Origin: Intrasporangiaceae bacterium URHB0013 | GTDB lineage: Bacteria > Actinomycetota > Actinomycetes > Actinomycetales > Dermatophilaceae | DNA length: 64,000 nt | NCBI GenBank assembly: GCA_000620545.1 | Contig: KK211150.1 | Span: 62,001 to 126,000 of the forward strand | Direction of reading: 5' to 3' | Shown: positions 1 to 8,007 of the stretch, piece by piece | Layout: each line of letters starts with the position of its first letter | Numbering within the stretch: position 1 is the first letter of the stretch | Notes under the pieces: model-generated | The model's input: the letters and a program-made list of their open reading frames with translations, nothing else | Told to the model about the DNA's origin: nothing | The model's database searches: none | Made by a program: the position numbers and the translations under genes

Positions 1-137
1 GTGGTATCGGCAACGCATGTCTGACCGGCTGGCTGACGGCCTACCAGGCGCTGCTGCTCGTCGTGACGGGCATCGTCGGGCTGCTCGCGCTGCTCAGGGC
101 CCGAGACCTGCTGCGCGGCGTGACCACGACGCCCTGA
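1..137 (+). CDS. C-terminal end of a membrane protein (5' truncated by window)
   Basis: An open frame enters the window and stops at TGA 135-137. The 44 visible residues contain one hydrophobic stretch (AYQALLLVVTGIVGLLALL), then a short basic tail (RARDLLRG). This is the usual look of the last transmembrane helix and cytosolic tail of a transporter or integral membrane protein. Too little remains to name the family. It is on the same strand as the following epimerase gene, 77 bp away. Confidence 0.55.
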   Translation, partial: GIGNACLTGWLTAYQALLLVVTGIVGLLALLRARDLLRGVTTTP

Positions 138-214
138 CCGGCGCGGTGCCGACGGCTCACGCCGTGGGCGAAGGGGCCTTGGCTCAGGGACCGCTCCCGG
201 CCAAGATCGTCACC

Positions 215-1210
215 ATGAGACTCCTCGTGCTCGGAGGCACCCACCACGTCGGCCGCGCGTTCGTCGAGGCCGCCCTCGCCAGAGGTGACTCGGTTACCAC
301 GGTGACCCGCGGCATCAGCGGCCACCCCGTCGACGGGGCCGAGGCCCGGCACGCCGACCGCCTCGACGAGGACGCGCTGCGCGCGGCCCTGGGCGACGAC
401 GAGTGGGACGCCGTCGTGGACACGTGGTCGGCGGCCCCGGTCGCGGTCCAGACGTCGGCCCGCCTCCTCAGCCGCCGAGCCGCGCACTACACGTACATCT
501 CGTCGTGCTCCGTCTACACGTGGCCGATCGAGCCGGGCACCGACGAGGGCGCGCCCGTGGTCGAGGGCGAACCGTCGTCGACGGACGGCTCAGACTACGC
601 CGCGGCCAAGCGTGGCGGCGAGCTCGCCGTCCTCGCGGAGTTCGACGGAGACGTCGCCATCGCGCGGGCCGGGCTGATCCTCGGCCCGTACGAGATCGTC
701 GGTCGGATGCCCTTCTGGCTGAACCGGATCGCCGCGGGAGGTCGCGTGCCGGCACCAGGTCCGTACGACCGGCCGCTGCAGTACGTCGACTGCCGCGACA
801 TCGCGGACTGGGTACTGGGGTCGCAGCCGATCGGCACCTTCAACACCGTGAGCCGGCCCGGGCACACGACGATCGGTGCGATGCTCGACGAGGTGCGCGC
901 CGTGACGGGCAGCGATGCCGAGCTCGTCTGGCTCGACCCGGCGACCATCGAGGCCGCGGGCGTCGAGCCGTGGACCGAGCTCCCGATCTGGGTCCCACCG
1001 GCCGGCGAGCTCGCCGGTCTCCACTCGCTCGGGGTGTCGGCCGCGACGTCGGCGGGCCTGCGCTGCCGACCCATGCCCGAGACCGTCGCCGACACGTGGG
1101 CCTGGCTCCAGCGGGAGGGCCTTCCCGAGCGGCCGACCAACCGCGGCGGCGGCCCCATGGACGCCGACGCCGAGGCCCGCCTCTGGGCCGCCCACGAGGC
1201 CACCGCCTGA
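215..1210 (+). CDS. NAD-dependent epimerase/dehydratase (SDR) family protein
   Basis: 331 aa. The N-terminus MRLLVLGGTHHVGRAF carries the Rossmann glycine motif (GGTHHVG, residues 7-13) of extended short-chain dehydrogenases. A Y-x3-K active-site pair is visible in SDYAAAKRGGE. The family oxidises or epimerises nucleotide-sugars or acts as a reductase; the substrate cannot be read from sequence. I chose ATG 215 because the glycine motif normally starts within about 10 residues of the N-terminus; the frame stays open upstream to position 17, but that extension is Arg/Ala-rich and does not resemble the family. No operon partner is evident. Family confident, substrate unknown. Confidence 0.8.
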   Translation: MRLLVLGGTHHVGRAFVEAALARGDSVTTVTRGISGHPVDGAEARHADRLDEDALRAALGDDEWDAVVDTWSAAPVAVQTSARLLSRRAAHYTYISSCSVYTWPIEPGTDEGAPVVEGEPSSTDGSDYAAAKRGGELAVLAEFDGDVAIARAGLILGPYEIVGRMPFWLNRIAAGGRVPAPGPYDRPLQYVDCRDIADWVLGSQPIGTFNTVSRPGHTTIGAMLDEVRAVTGSDAELVWLDPATIEAAGVEPWTELPIWVPPAGELAGLHSLGVSAATSAGLRCRPMPETVADTWAWLQREGLPERPTNRGGGPMDADAEARLWAAHEATA

Positions 1211-1284
1211 CGGGACCCCCCGAGTGGCGGGGTCGCTCCGGATGCCGTCGCGATGGGGAGATCCCGGGGCGGGCGTCCGGGCGG

Positions 1285-1761
1285 TCAGTGACCGCGGTTG
1301 CGGCGGCGCACGTCCTTGGGGGGCTTGCCACCGACGTACGACCGTGAGGGGTCGACGACGTAGCCCTGGCGCAGCGCCTCGCGCCCGATGAGCATGCGGA
1401 AGCCCATTCGGTCGCGCTTGCTCAGCGTCACCTCGGCGGGAACCGTGCGGCCACCGAGCGCGACGTCGAGGCGCACGACGAGGCGCTTCGTCACGTGCCC
1501 CGAGGAGCTGCGCACGCTGCGGCGGTCGTGGACGGCGCACTCGATGGTCCGGGGGTCGTCGGTGGCGTCCTGCCACGGGTGCAGCGTGAAGCGCACCCAC
1601 GGCTCGCCGTCGCGGTCGAACTCCTCGACGTCCTCGGCGTGGAGCGAGGACGTGCGGGCGCCGGTGTCGACCTTGGCCTTGAGCCACGGCAGGCCGATGC
1701 CGGGCATGCCGACCCACTCCCTCCACCCGACGGGAGTGCTTAGATGGGCCGGCCCAGACAC
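1285..1761 (-). CDS. RimB-like ATP-dependent zinc protease family protein (retropepsin-like)
   Basis: 158 aa from GTG 1761. The signature KVDTGARTSSLHA (residues 30-42) holds the DTGA motif of the RimB/ATP-dependent zinc protease family (PF05618), an aspartic-protease-like fold; IGREALRQGYVVDPS near the end is also typical. Family members partner RimK-type glutamate ligases, and a RimK-type gene lies immediately divergent, which supports a shared role in adding and trimming glutamate tails on a target. A longer start, ATG 1788, would make the two start codons overlap on opposite strands; GTG 1761 was preferred because the extension looks unrelated. Substrate not established. Confidence 0.8.
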   Translation of the reverse strand: MSGPAHLSTPVGWREWVGMPGIGLPWLKAKVDTGARTSSLHAEDVEEFDRDGEPWVRFTLHPWQDATDDPRTIECAVHDRRSVRSSSGHVTKRLVVRLDVALGGRTVPAEVTLSKRDRMGFRMLIGREALRQGYVVDPSRSYVGGKPPKDVRRRNRGH

Positions 1762-1786
1762 CCGCTCATCTTGGCAGGACCCCTGC

Positions 1787-2980
1787 ATGAAACTCGCGAT
1801 CCTCTCGCGCGCGCCGCGTGCCTACTCGACGCAGCGCCTGCGCACGGCCGCGCTCGACCGCGGACACCACGTGCGGGTGCTCAACACGCTGCGCTTCGCC
1901 ATCGACCTGTCGGGGCCGGAGCCGGACCTGCAGTTCCGCGGCCGTCCGATCTCCGACTACGACGCGGTGCTGCCTCGCATCGGCAACTCGATCACCTACT
2001 TCGGCACGGCCGTCGTGCGCCAGTTCGAGCAGATGGACGTCTACACACCCAACACCGCGAACGGCATCTCGAACGCCCGCGACAAGCTCCGCGCCGCGCA
2101 GATCCTCTCGCGGCACCAGATCGGGATGCCGGCCACGACCTTCGTGCGCAACCGCGCGGACGTCATGCCGGCCATCGAGCGCGTCGGCGGTGCGCCGGTC
2201 GTCATCAAGCTGCTCGAGGGCACCCAGGGCATCGGCGTCATCCTCGCGCCGGACATCAAGATCGCCGAGGCGATCATCGAGACGCTGCACAGCACGAAGC
2301 AGAACGTCCTCATCCAGAGCTTCGTCACCGAGAGCCGGGGCCGCGACATCCGTGCGCTCGTCGTCGGCGACCGCGTCGTGGCCGCCATGCGGCGCCGGGC
2401 GAGCGGCGACGAGTTCCGCTCCAACGTCCACCGCGGCGGCACCGTCGAGGCCGTCGAGCTGTCGCCGGAGTACGAGCAGGCGGCGGTGCGCTCCGCCCAG
2501 ATCATGGGCCTGCGCGTCGCGGGCGTCGACATGCTCGAGGGCAACGACGGCCCGCTCGTCATGGAGGTCAACTCCTCCCCCGGCCTCGAGGGCATCGAAA
2601 CCGCGACGAACCTCGACGTCGCCGGGGCGATCATCGACCACATCGCCGGCCAGGTCGCCTTCCCCGAGATCGACGTGCGCCAACGCCTCACGGTCTCAAC
2701 GGGATACGGCGTCGCCGAGCTCGTCGTGCACGCCGGTGCCGACATCATCGGCAAGACGATCGGCGACTCCGGGCTCGAGGAGCGCGACCTCCAGGTGCTG
2801 ACGCTTCACCGTGGCGCGAGCGTCATCCCCAACCCCCGACGCCGGGTCGTGCTCGAGGCGGAGGACCGGCTGCTGTGCTTCGGCCGCCTCGAGGAGATGC
2901 GCTCGATGATCCCGGAGCGCCGCCGTCGCCGCGCCAAGGTGCGCCGACTGCCGGTCGACCCGATCCACACCGTCGCCTGA
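1787..2980 (+). CDS. RimK-family ATP-grasp alpha-L-glutamate ligase with C-terminal RCK_C (TrkA-C) domain
   Basis: 397 aa. Residues 1-300 form an ATP-grasp ligase of the RimK type (VVIKLLEGTQGIGV at 138-151; metal/ATP-binding LVMEVNSSPGLEG at 257-269). E. coli RimK adds glutamates to the C-terminus of ribosomal protein S6. Residues about 303-372 match the RCK_C/TrkA-C pattern (ELVVHAGADIIGKTIGDSGL, then VLTLHRGASVIPNP and a late ED-RLLCFG segment), a small-ligand-binding domain usually found on K+ channels and transporters. The tail (374-386) is very basic. Divergent from the RimB-like protease with about 25 bp between starts. The RCK_C fusion suggests ligase activity is gated by a ligand; that is inference. 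Confidence 0.85.
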   Translation: MKLAILSRAPRAYSTQRLRTAALDRGHHVRVLNTLRFAIDLSGPEPDLQFRGRPISDYDAVLPRIGNSITYFGTAVVRQFEQMDVYTPNTANGISNARDKLRAAQILSRHQIGMPATTFVRNRADVMPAIERVGGAPVVIKLLEGTQGIGVILAPDIKIAEAIIETLHSTKQNVLIQSFVTESRGRDIRALVVGDRVVAAMRRRASGDEFRSNVHRGGTVEAVELSPEYEQAAVRSAQIMGLRVAGVDMLEGNDGPLVMEVNSSPGLEGIETATNLDVAGAIIDHIAGQVAFPEIDVRQRLTVSTGYGVAELVVHAGADIIGKTIGDSGLEERDLQVLTLHRGASVIPNPRRRVVLEAEDRLLCFGRLEEMRSMIPERRRRRAKVRRLPVDPIHTVA

Positions 2981-3067
2981 GGGCATCGCTCGCGTATGCC
3001 GTCCGGCGCGGGTCCGGACGTGGCGCCGGCCACGCGTCGTTTGTGGGGTCGCGGTCCGCTTCCGCGC

Positions 3068-3937
3068 TCACCCGTCGACGGCGGCGGCACCCGCTCCCGC
3101 GGCACCGGCACCTGCGGCACCGGCTCCCTCGCCGCCCACTCGGGCGGCGAGCGCGTCGAGGTCGCGCTCGGCATACAGGCGGTGCTGCCACTCCTCGTTG
3201 AGGACGGTTCGGAGGATCCGGGTCACGGCATACGGCTCCGACTCGGGGTAGCCAGGCTCGAGGACCGGCACCGTCGTGCCGGCGAGCGCCTCCTCGGTGA
3301 GGTCGTCGACGACCCGACGGACCATGGCCATCCGGTCGGCGCGCAGGGCGAGCACGTCCTCGAGTGACGGGCGGGCGCCCCGGTCTCGGGGCACGGGTGG
3401 GATGTCGGGCATCTCGTCGTGCGGCAGGTCGAGGGCGTCCCAGGGTTCGGGGTCACCGAGGAGCGCACGACCCACCCAGGCATCCGTGGCGAAGAGCAGG
3501 TGGCGCAGCGTCTCGATGAACGACCACTCGCCCTCGACCCGTTCGTGCAGCTGCTCGGGCGGGAACGTCCGGGCGCGGGCAACGGTCTGGGCCCAGAGTC
3601 GCTCGATGACGTCCCATCCCTCGCGGTAGCCGGCGGGGTCGGTGGGGCGCATCTTGGGGCGGTCGGGGTGGATCCGGTCGAGCTCGGCCTCGACGTAGGG
3701 GGTGACGTCGACGCCGTTGATCCGGACGTTCCCGATGTCGCCGGTGATGTCGACGTCCTCGAGCCAGACGTCGCGGGCCCGGAGACCCCGAAGGTCGACC
3801 TGGCGCAACGACGCCCCCCGCAGGTCGACGTCGTGGAAGCGCGCCCCGTCGAGGTAGACGTCCTCGAAGCTCGCCCTCGTCAGCCGGGCCCGCTCGAAGC
3901 GGGCTCCCGTCTGGTCGTCGTAGGTGACGTCGGTCAT
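3068..3937 (-). CDS. Pentapeptide-repeat / DinB-like four-helix protein
   Basis: 289 aa from ATG 3937, which has a good ribosome site (AAGGAG, about 8 nt upstream). Residues 8-60 are pentapeptide repeats of the A(D/N)LxX type (ARFERARLTRASFEDVYLDG and on). Residues about 90-265 are a DinB/DUF664-like helical bundle with candidate metal-binding His in LRHLLFATD and NEEWQHRLYA. Such bundles include bacillithiol/mycothiol S-transferases and many proteins of unknown role. The C-terminus ends in a low-complexity Gly/Ala tail. A fusion of pentapeptide repeats to DinB recurs in actinobacteria, but its substrate is not known. Monocistronic in appearance. Confidence 0.75.
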   Translation of the reverse strand: MTDVTYDDQTGARFERARLTRASFEDVYLDGARFHDVDLRGASLRQVDLRGLRARDVWLEDVDITGDIGNVRINGVDVTPYVEAELDRIHPDRPKMRPTDPAGYREGWDVIERLWAQTVARARTFPPEQLHERVEGEWSFIETLRHLLFATDAWVGRALLGDPEPWDALDLPHDEMPDIPPVPRDRGARPSLEDVLALRADRMAMVRRVVDDLTEEALAGTTVPVLEPGYPESEPYAVTRILRTVLNEEWQHRLYAERDLDALAARVGGEGAGAAGAGAAGAGAAAVDG

Positions 3938-4063
3938 CGCAGTCTCCTTGTCCCAGAGGCCGCTCGGCCCCTGACACCGTCTTCGGCTGAACCGGCACGC
4001 GGGTTTCACGGGCGCGCCCCAAGGGCAGCGTAGGCCGCATCCCGGACGTTCGACGTCCGCGCG

Positions 4064-4819
4064 TCAGCGGGTCGTGCTGACGGTGGCGTGCGACGGCGCG
4101 GTGGGCGACGCCAGACCGTCGGCCACGGAGACGACGAACCCGCCGAGCATGAAGGCGGCGATCGCGGCCGCGAGGGCCGGGGCGGGGAGCACCGGGATGA
4201 ACCGGCGGGCACCCGTGACCGGACTGCTCGCGCCGTGGTGCTCATGGGTCAGGGCATGGCCCTTGCCGCGAGCGAGCAGGTGGCGGTTGACCGGGTAGGC
4301 GGCCAGGAAGGCCGCGACGAGGGAGATCGACATGCTGGCCCAGAAGACGGCGTTGACGAGACCGGCGTCCATGGCGCCGGGGATGAGGGCCATGACGAGG
4401 TTGTCGACGACCTCCATCGTGAGGATCGAGACGGTGTCGGCGACCAGGACGAGCTTCAGCGCGGCGCCGAACGTCAGACCGCCGCGCAGGAGCGGCAGGC
4501 TCGAGAGGGTGTAGCCGAAGAGGAACGCGAGGGCGACGGAGAGGGCGATGGTCGCGCCACTGGCGAGCCCGATGGCGGTGCCGATCATGAGGCCGAGGAG
4601 CTCGCCGATCGCGCACCCGGTGAGGCAGTGCAGCGTCGCGCTGGCCGCCATCGACGCGAGACCGCCGGCGTGCCCGGCGTGCCCGGCGTGCCCGGTGTGC
4701 CCCGCGTGCGCGGCATGGTCACCGTGCGCGGCATGTCCACCATGCGTGCGGTGGGCGTCTCGAGCGCCGTGGTGGGTGGCCCTCTGGCCCGCGGGCTGGG
4801 CGGGTGGTGCGTCGTTCAT
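4064..4819 (-). CDS. DUF4396 domain integral membrane protein with His-rich N-terminus
   Basis: 251 aa. The first about 50 residues are extremely rich in His, Gly and Ala (repeats of HAGHAG), a likely metal-binding cytosolic or exposed tail. LHCLTGCAIGELLGLMIGTA is the hallmark motif of DUF4396 and holds two Cys near the first helix. About five hydrophobic helices follow, ending near residue 240, with another His cluster (HEHHG) in a loop. The His clusters and Cys pair suggest metal handling, but no function is established for the family. The start is ATG 4819 with GAAGGGA upstream. It is preceded by a perfect 38-bp palindrome. Confidence 0.8.
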   Translation of the reverse strand: MNDAPPAQPAGQRATHHGARDAHRTHGGHAAHGDHAAHAGHTGHAGHAGHAGGLASMAASATLHCLTGCAIGELLGLMIGTAIGLASGATIALSVALAFLFGYTLSSLPLLRGGLTFGAALKLVLVADTVSILTMEVVDNLVMALIPGAMDAGLVNAVFWASMSISLVAAFLAAYPVNRHLLARGKGHALTHEHHGASSPVTGARRFIPVLPAPALAAAIAAFMLGGFVVSVADGLASPTAPSHATVSTTR

Positions 4820-4838
4820 CGTGTCGTCCCTTCGTCAC

Positions 4839-4876
4839 GGGTATGCGGTGTGGCGGGCCCGCCACACCGCATACCC
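4839..4876. repeat. Perfect 38-bp palindrome between divergent genes
   Basis: The left arm GGGTATGCGGTGTGGCGGG (4839-4857) is followed without a spacer by its exact reverse complement (4858-4876). It lies 20 bp upstream of the DUF4396 start and about 95 bp upstream of the next plus-strand gene. It could be an operator for a dimeric regulator or a hairpin. The position, 5' of both genes, argues against a plain terminator. Confidence 0.6.
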
Positions 4877-4971
4877 CCCATGGGTATGAGGTACGTTGCG
4901 GCAACCAGCTCCCCCGGCGCACTATTCCCGAGCCGGCGGGCCGGGCTCGAGGACAGGCGAGAATGCTCGCC

Positions 4972-5790
4972 ATGACCGCTGACGCCGGCGCCGACGAGGC
5001 GCACCAGCTCCTCATGACCCATGCCGACCGCGCCCTGACCGGCCCGCTCGAGGATCCGGCCGTGCTCGCCGCAGTCGTCGGCATCGAGCGCCTCGTCGTC
5101 GCGATGGGGTCGACCGACGCGGGGACGCTGCGCGCTGCCCTGGAGGGACGGGCGGCCCCCGGCTCCGACCAGGCCGACGTCCCGGAGCACGTCGCCGATC
5201 TCGTCGCCGAGGCGCAGAGCCATGTCGCGGCCGGGCTCATGCGACGGGCCTCGGGGCAGTCGGTGGATGCCGGCATCGTCAACCCGGCCTCCGGCGGCTA
5301 CGCCATCACGACCGACGCCACGCTGCTGCGGGCTGCCGTGCGCGCGGCGCAGGGATCGATCACCGCGATGCCCTACTACGCCGAACGGTACGGGGCACGC
5401 GGCTCACGGTTCGCCACCACCGACTCCGCCTGGCTCGTCTCCCTCGCCGGCCTCGCCGAGGAGCGCGCCGTCCATCAGGTCGAGTGGCTGGCGCGCGTCC
5501 TTGCTGCGCGCGGCATGCCGTCCTGGCTGCTCGAGATCCACCTCGACGCGCTCGCGTCGGAGGTGCGATCCGTGGCGGACGCGGCTGCCGTGGGCTCACT
5601 GCCGGCGACGGCGGCCGCCTTGGCACGGACGCGCCGACGTCACGTCGACGACGACCTGCTGCGGTCGGCGGACGTCTGGGCGGACGAGGCCCTCGGGAAC
5701 GGTCTCCCGGTGCCGCGCACCGGCGCGCTGATGGCCGCGGCGGTTGCCGACCACCGAGCCGGGCTGACGCCATCAGCGGTGGCCGCTTGA
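4972..5790 (+). CDS. Hypothetical all-helical protein
   Basis: 272 aa from ATG 4972; ATG 4963 is in frame and also possible. I do not recognise the family. The sequence is acidic and Ala-rich and predicts as mainly alpha-helical. The best-conserved-looking block is MPYYAERYGARG followed by TDSAWLVSLAGLAEERAVHQ and RVLAARGMPSWLLE, which has the look of a helical sensor or antenna-type bundle, but no signature residue settles this. No membrane segment and no signal peptide. It ends 34 bp before the ABC exporter start and may be unrelated to it, because a promoter-like element lies between them. Confidence 0.55.
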   Translation: MTADAGADEAHQLLMTHADRALTGPLEDPAVLAAVVGIERLVVAMGSTDAGTLRAALEGRAAPGSDQADVPEHVADLVAEAQSHVAAGLMRRASGQSVDAGIVNPASGGYAITTDATLLRAAVRAAQGSITAMPYYAERYGARGSRFATTDSAWLVSLAGLAEERAVHQVEWLARVLAARGMPSWLLEIHLDALASEVRSVADAAAVGSLPATAAALARTRRRHVDDDLLRSADVWADEALGNGLPVPRTGALMAAAVADHRAGLTPSAVAA

Positions 5791-5824
5791 CCTTGACGCC
5801 GCGTCAGGGTTGCACGCTGGTCCC
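5787..5824 (+). promoter_or_regulatory. MerR-type promoter/operator of the ABC exporter
   Basis: TTGACC (5787-5792) and CACGCT (5813-5818) are separated by 20 bp, longer than the usual 17. The spacer holds the dyad CCTTGACG-CCG-CGTCAGGG (5791-5809, one mismatch). A long spacer containing a dyad is the hallmark of MerR-family promoters. The -10-like element ends 6 nt before ATG 5825, so the transcript may be leaderless. No merR gene lies in the window. Inference from layout. Confidence 0.5.
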
Positions 5825-6607
5825 ATGACCACGAAACCAGCCATCGAGATCGTCGGGCTCACCAAGTCCTTCGGCGACCACGTGGTGCTCCGGGGTGTCG
5901 ATCTTCGCGTCCGTCCAGGCAGCATCTTCGCCCTGCTCGGCTCCAACGGCGCCGGCAAGACCACCGCAGTGCGAATCCTGTCCACCCTGCTCAAGGCCGA
6001 CGGCGGGACCGCCACCGTCAACGGCTACGACGTCGCTACCGAGCCCGAGAGGGTTCGAGAGTCGATCAGCCTGACCGGACAGTTCGCTGCCGTCGACGAG
6101 ATCCTCACCGGCCGGGAGAACCTCGTGCTCGTCGCCGAGCTGCGACGTCTCGAGGACGCGCGCGGGATCGCGGACGCCCTCCTCGCACGGTTCGCGCTGA
6201 CCGAGGCGGCAGGGCAGCGGGTCGCTACCTACTCCGGCGGTATGCGCCGTCGCCTCGACATCGCGATGAGCCTCATCGGAAACCCGCCCGTGCTCTTCCT
6301 CGACGAGCCGACGACGGGACTCGACCCCCAGTCGCGGATCGAGGTCTGGAAGACCGTCCGGCAGCTCGCCGGGCAAGGCACCACGGTGCTGCTCACCACG
6401 CAGTACCTCGACGAGGCCGAGCAGCTCGCGGACCGGATCGCCGTCCTGCACGAGGGCCGGATCATCGCCGACGGCAGTCTCGCCGAGCTCAAGCGGCTGC
6501 TCCCGCCGGCGGAGGTCGAGTACGTCGAGAAGCAGCCCACCCTCGAAGACATCTTCCTCGCGATCGTCGGTCACGACGGCGCTGCCGACCAAGGAGCCCA
6601 GCGATGA
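5825..6607 (+). CDS. ABC transporter ATP-binding protein (DrrA-type exporter)
   Basis: 260 aa. Walker A GSNGAGKT (39-46), signature YSGGMRRRL (136-144) and Walker B VLFLDEPTTGLD (156-167) are intact. The overall layout matches the DrrA/daunorubicin-resistance class of drug or lipid exporters, including the C-terminal PTLEDIFLAIVG stretch. It energises the permease encoded next, whose ATG overlaps this stop by 4 nt (ATGA), so the two are translationally coupled. Start ATG 5825 sits directly after the MerR-type promoter element. Substrate unknown. Confidence 0.92.
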   Translation: MTTKPAIEIVGLTKSFGDHVVLRGVDLRVRPGSIFALLGSNGAGKTTAVRILSTLLKADGGTATVNGYDVATEPERVRESISLTGQFAAVDEILTGRENLVLVAELRRLEDARGIADALLARFALTEAAGQRVATYSGGMRRRLDIAMSLIGNPPVLFLDEPTTGLDPQSRIEVWKTVRQLAGQGTTVLLTTQYLDEAEQLADRIAVLHEGRIIADGSLAELKRLLPPAEVEYVEKQPTLEDIFLAIVGHDGAADQGAQR

Positions 6608-7365
6608 CCAGCTACGTCCTCCACGACACCGACGTCCTGCTCAGGCGGTCCCTGCGCCACATCCTGCGCAGCCCGGACACGATCATCACCACCGCCATCA
6701 CACCCATCGCCATGCTGCTGCTCTTCGTCTACGTCTTCGGTGGCGCAATCGACGTCGGCAGCGACTCGTACGTCAACTACCTGCTGCCCGGGATCCTGCT
6801 CATCACCGTCGCCTCCGGCATCGCCTACACCGCCTTCCGGCTGTTCACCGACGTCTCCGGAGGCATCTTCGAGCGGTTCCAGTCGATGCCGATCACCCGG
6901 TCGGCATTCCTCTGGGGCCACGTGCTGACGTCGGTCGTGGCGAACCTGACCTCACTGGTGCTCGTCGTGCTCGTCGCGCTGGCGATGGGCTTCCGCACCG
7001 GCGCCGGCGTGCTCGCCTGGCTCGCGGTCCTGGGCATCATGCTGCTGTTCACCCTCGCGCTCACCTGGCTGGCCGTCATCCCCGGGCTAACCGCCACGTC
7101 GGTCGATGGCGTGAGCGGGTTCTCCTACCCGCTGATCTTCCTGCCGTTCGTCAGCTCGGCCTTCGTGCCCACCGAGGGCATGCCGGCTCCCGTGCGCTGG
7201 TTCGCCGAACACCAGCCGGTCACCCCGATCGTCAACACCATCCGCAGCCTCTTCGCAGAGCAACCGGTCGGCAGCGACGGCTGGATCGCGCTGGCCTGGT
7301 GCGTCGGCCTCCTCGTCGTCGCCTACGCCTTGGCCATGCGTACCTACCGCAGCAAGATCGCCTGA
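6604..7365 (+). CDS. ABC-2 type transporter permease (DrrB-like)
   Basis: 253 aa with about six hydrophobic helices (for example around 28-48, 62-82, 103-130, 137-160, 170-185, 228-246). The N-terminus and order of helices match ABC-2 permeases of the DrrB type: SLRHILRSPDTIITTAITPIAM precedes the first helix and the loop PTEGMPAPVRWFAEHQPVTPIV precedes the last helices. It pairs with the upstream ATPase to form the exporter. The ATGA overlap indicates coupled translation. Likely controlled with the ATPase by the MerR-type promoter. Confidence 0.9.
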   Translation: MTSYVLHDTDVLLRRSLRHILRSPDTIITTAITPIAMLLLFVYVFGGAIDVGSDSYVNYLLPGILLITVASGIAYTAFRLFTDVSGGIFERFQSMPITRSAFLWGHVLTSVVANLTSLVLVVLVALAMGFRTGAGVLAWLAVLGIMLLFTLALTWLAVIPGLTATSVDGVSGFSYPLIFLPFVSSAFVPTEGMPAPVRWFAEHQPVTPIVNTIRSLFAEQPVGSDGWIALAWCVGLLVVAYALAMRTYRSKIA

Positions 7366-7438
7366 ACCTGCACGGCGAGCTGAAGCGCTGGTGTGACAGG
7401 TTCCTTCGCCTCGTCAGGCGCAGGTTCGCCGGAAGCCC

Positions 7439-7566
7439 GCAGACAGGGCCATGCTGACGGTCGACCGGCTGACGACCCCCGTCTGCCCGGGCTCGCAGAC
7501 AGGGCCATGCTGACGGTCACCCGGCTGACAACCCCCGTCTGCCCGCGCTCGCAGACCGGCTGACCG
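7439..7566. repeat. 56-bp tandem repeat (2.3 copies) downstream of the ABC operon
   Basis: Units at 7439-7494 and 7495-7550 differ at only a few positions; a partial third starts at 7551. Each unit begins GCAGACAGGG and contains CCCCCGTCTGC, so it can fold into a stem with GCAGAC/GTCTGC ends. It sits in the 314-bp gap after the permease, where no gene was found. It may act as a transcript end or be a small local duplication. Confidence 0.7.
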
Positions 7567-7640
7567 CTGCCGCCGCTCCCGCGTCGCTCCGGTCCCGGTC
7601 ACACTTGGCCTGTCCCGATCGTCAGCACAGCAGGAACACC

Positions 7641-7668
7641 ACCTGAAACCACCTGAGACCACATGAGA
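7641..7668. repeat. Three 10-bp direct repeats before the DUF1059 gene
   Basis: ACCTGAAACC, ACCTGAGACC and ACATGAGAAG follow one another with one-helical-turn spacing just before the ribosome site of the next gene. This could be an operator or chance; the low G+C of the stretch stands out from its surroundings. Confidence 0.4.
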
Positions 7669-7679
7669 AGGAGTCGACG

Positions 7680-7916
7680 ATGAAGACCATGACCTGCCGA
7701 GCCCTCGGAGGGCCCTGCGACCTCGAGCACCACGGCGAGAACGCCGACGACGTCATCAAGGCACAGGATCGCCACCTCAAGGAGGCCGAGAAGGCCGGCG
7801 ACGCGACCCATCAGGAAGCCCGCCAGGCGATGAAGCAGCGCTGGCGCCACCCCAAGAAGTCGATGACCTGGTACCAGGACACCAAGCGGGCCTTCGCTGC
7901 CCTCGCGGACGACTGA
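7680..7916 (+). CDS. DUF1059 family small protein
   Basis: 78 aa. The start MKTMTCRALGGPCDLEHHG matches the DUF1059 pattern MKTMTCxxLGGxCDxEFxG with its two Cys, a fold of unknown function found singly in bacteria and archaea. The middle is charged and helical (KAQDRHLKEAEKAGDATHQE). ATG 7680 has a strong ribosome site (GAAGGAG, 7 nt spacing). Preceded by three 10-bp direct repeats. No partner gene is evident. Confidence 0.75.
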   Translation: MKTMTCRALGGPCDLEHHGENADDVIKAQDRHLKEAEKAGDATHQEARQAMKQRWRHPKKSMTWYQDTKRAFAALADD

Positions 7917-8007
7917 CGCTCATCTCGGCACACGTGGCGCGCAGCGCCCCGATGCCAGCCGTCTGTGATGCCAAGGCTTTTCGGCCCGGTGGCCTGACAC
8001 CAGTTCG

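Noticed and set aside
17-214. N-terminal extension of the epimerase
   Set aside because: The extension is Arg/Ala-rich, overlaps the end of the upstream membrane protein gene and would displace the Rossmann motif from the N-terminus.
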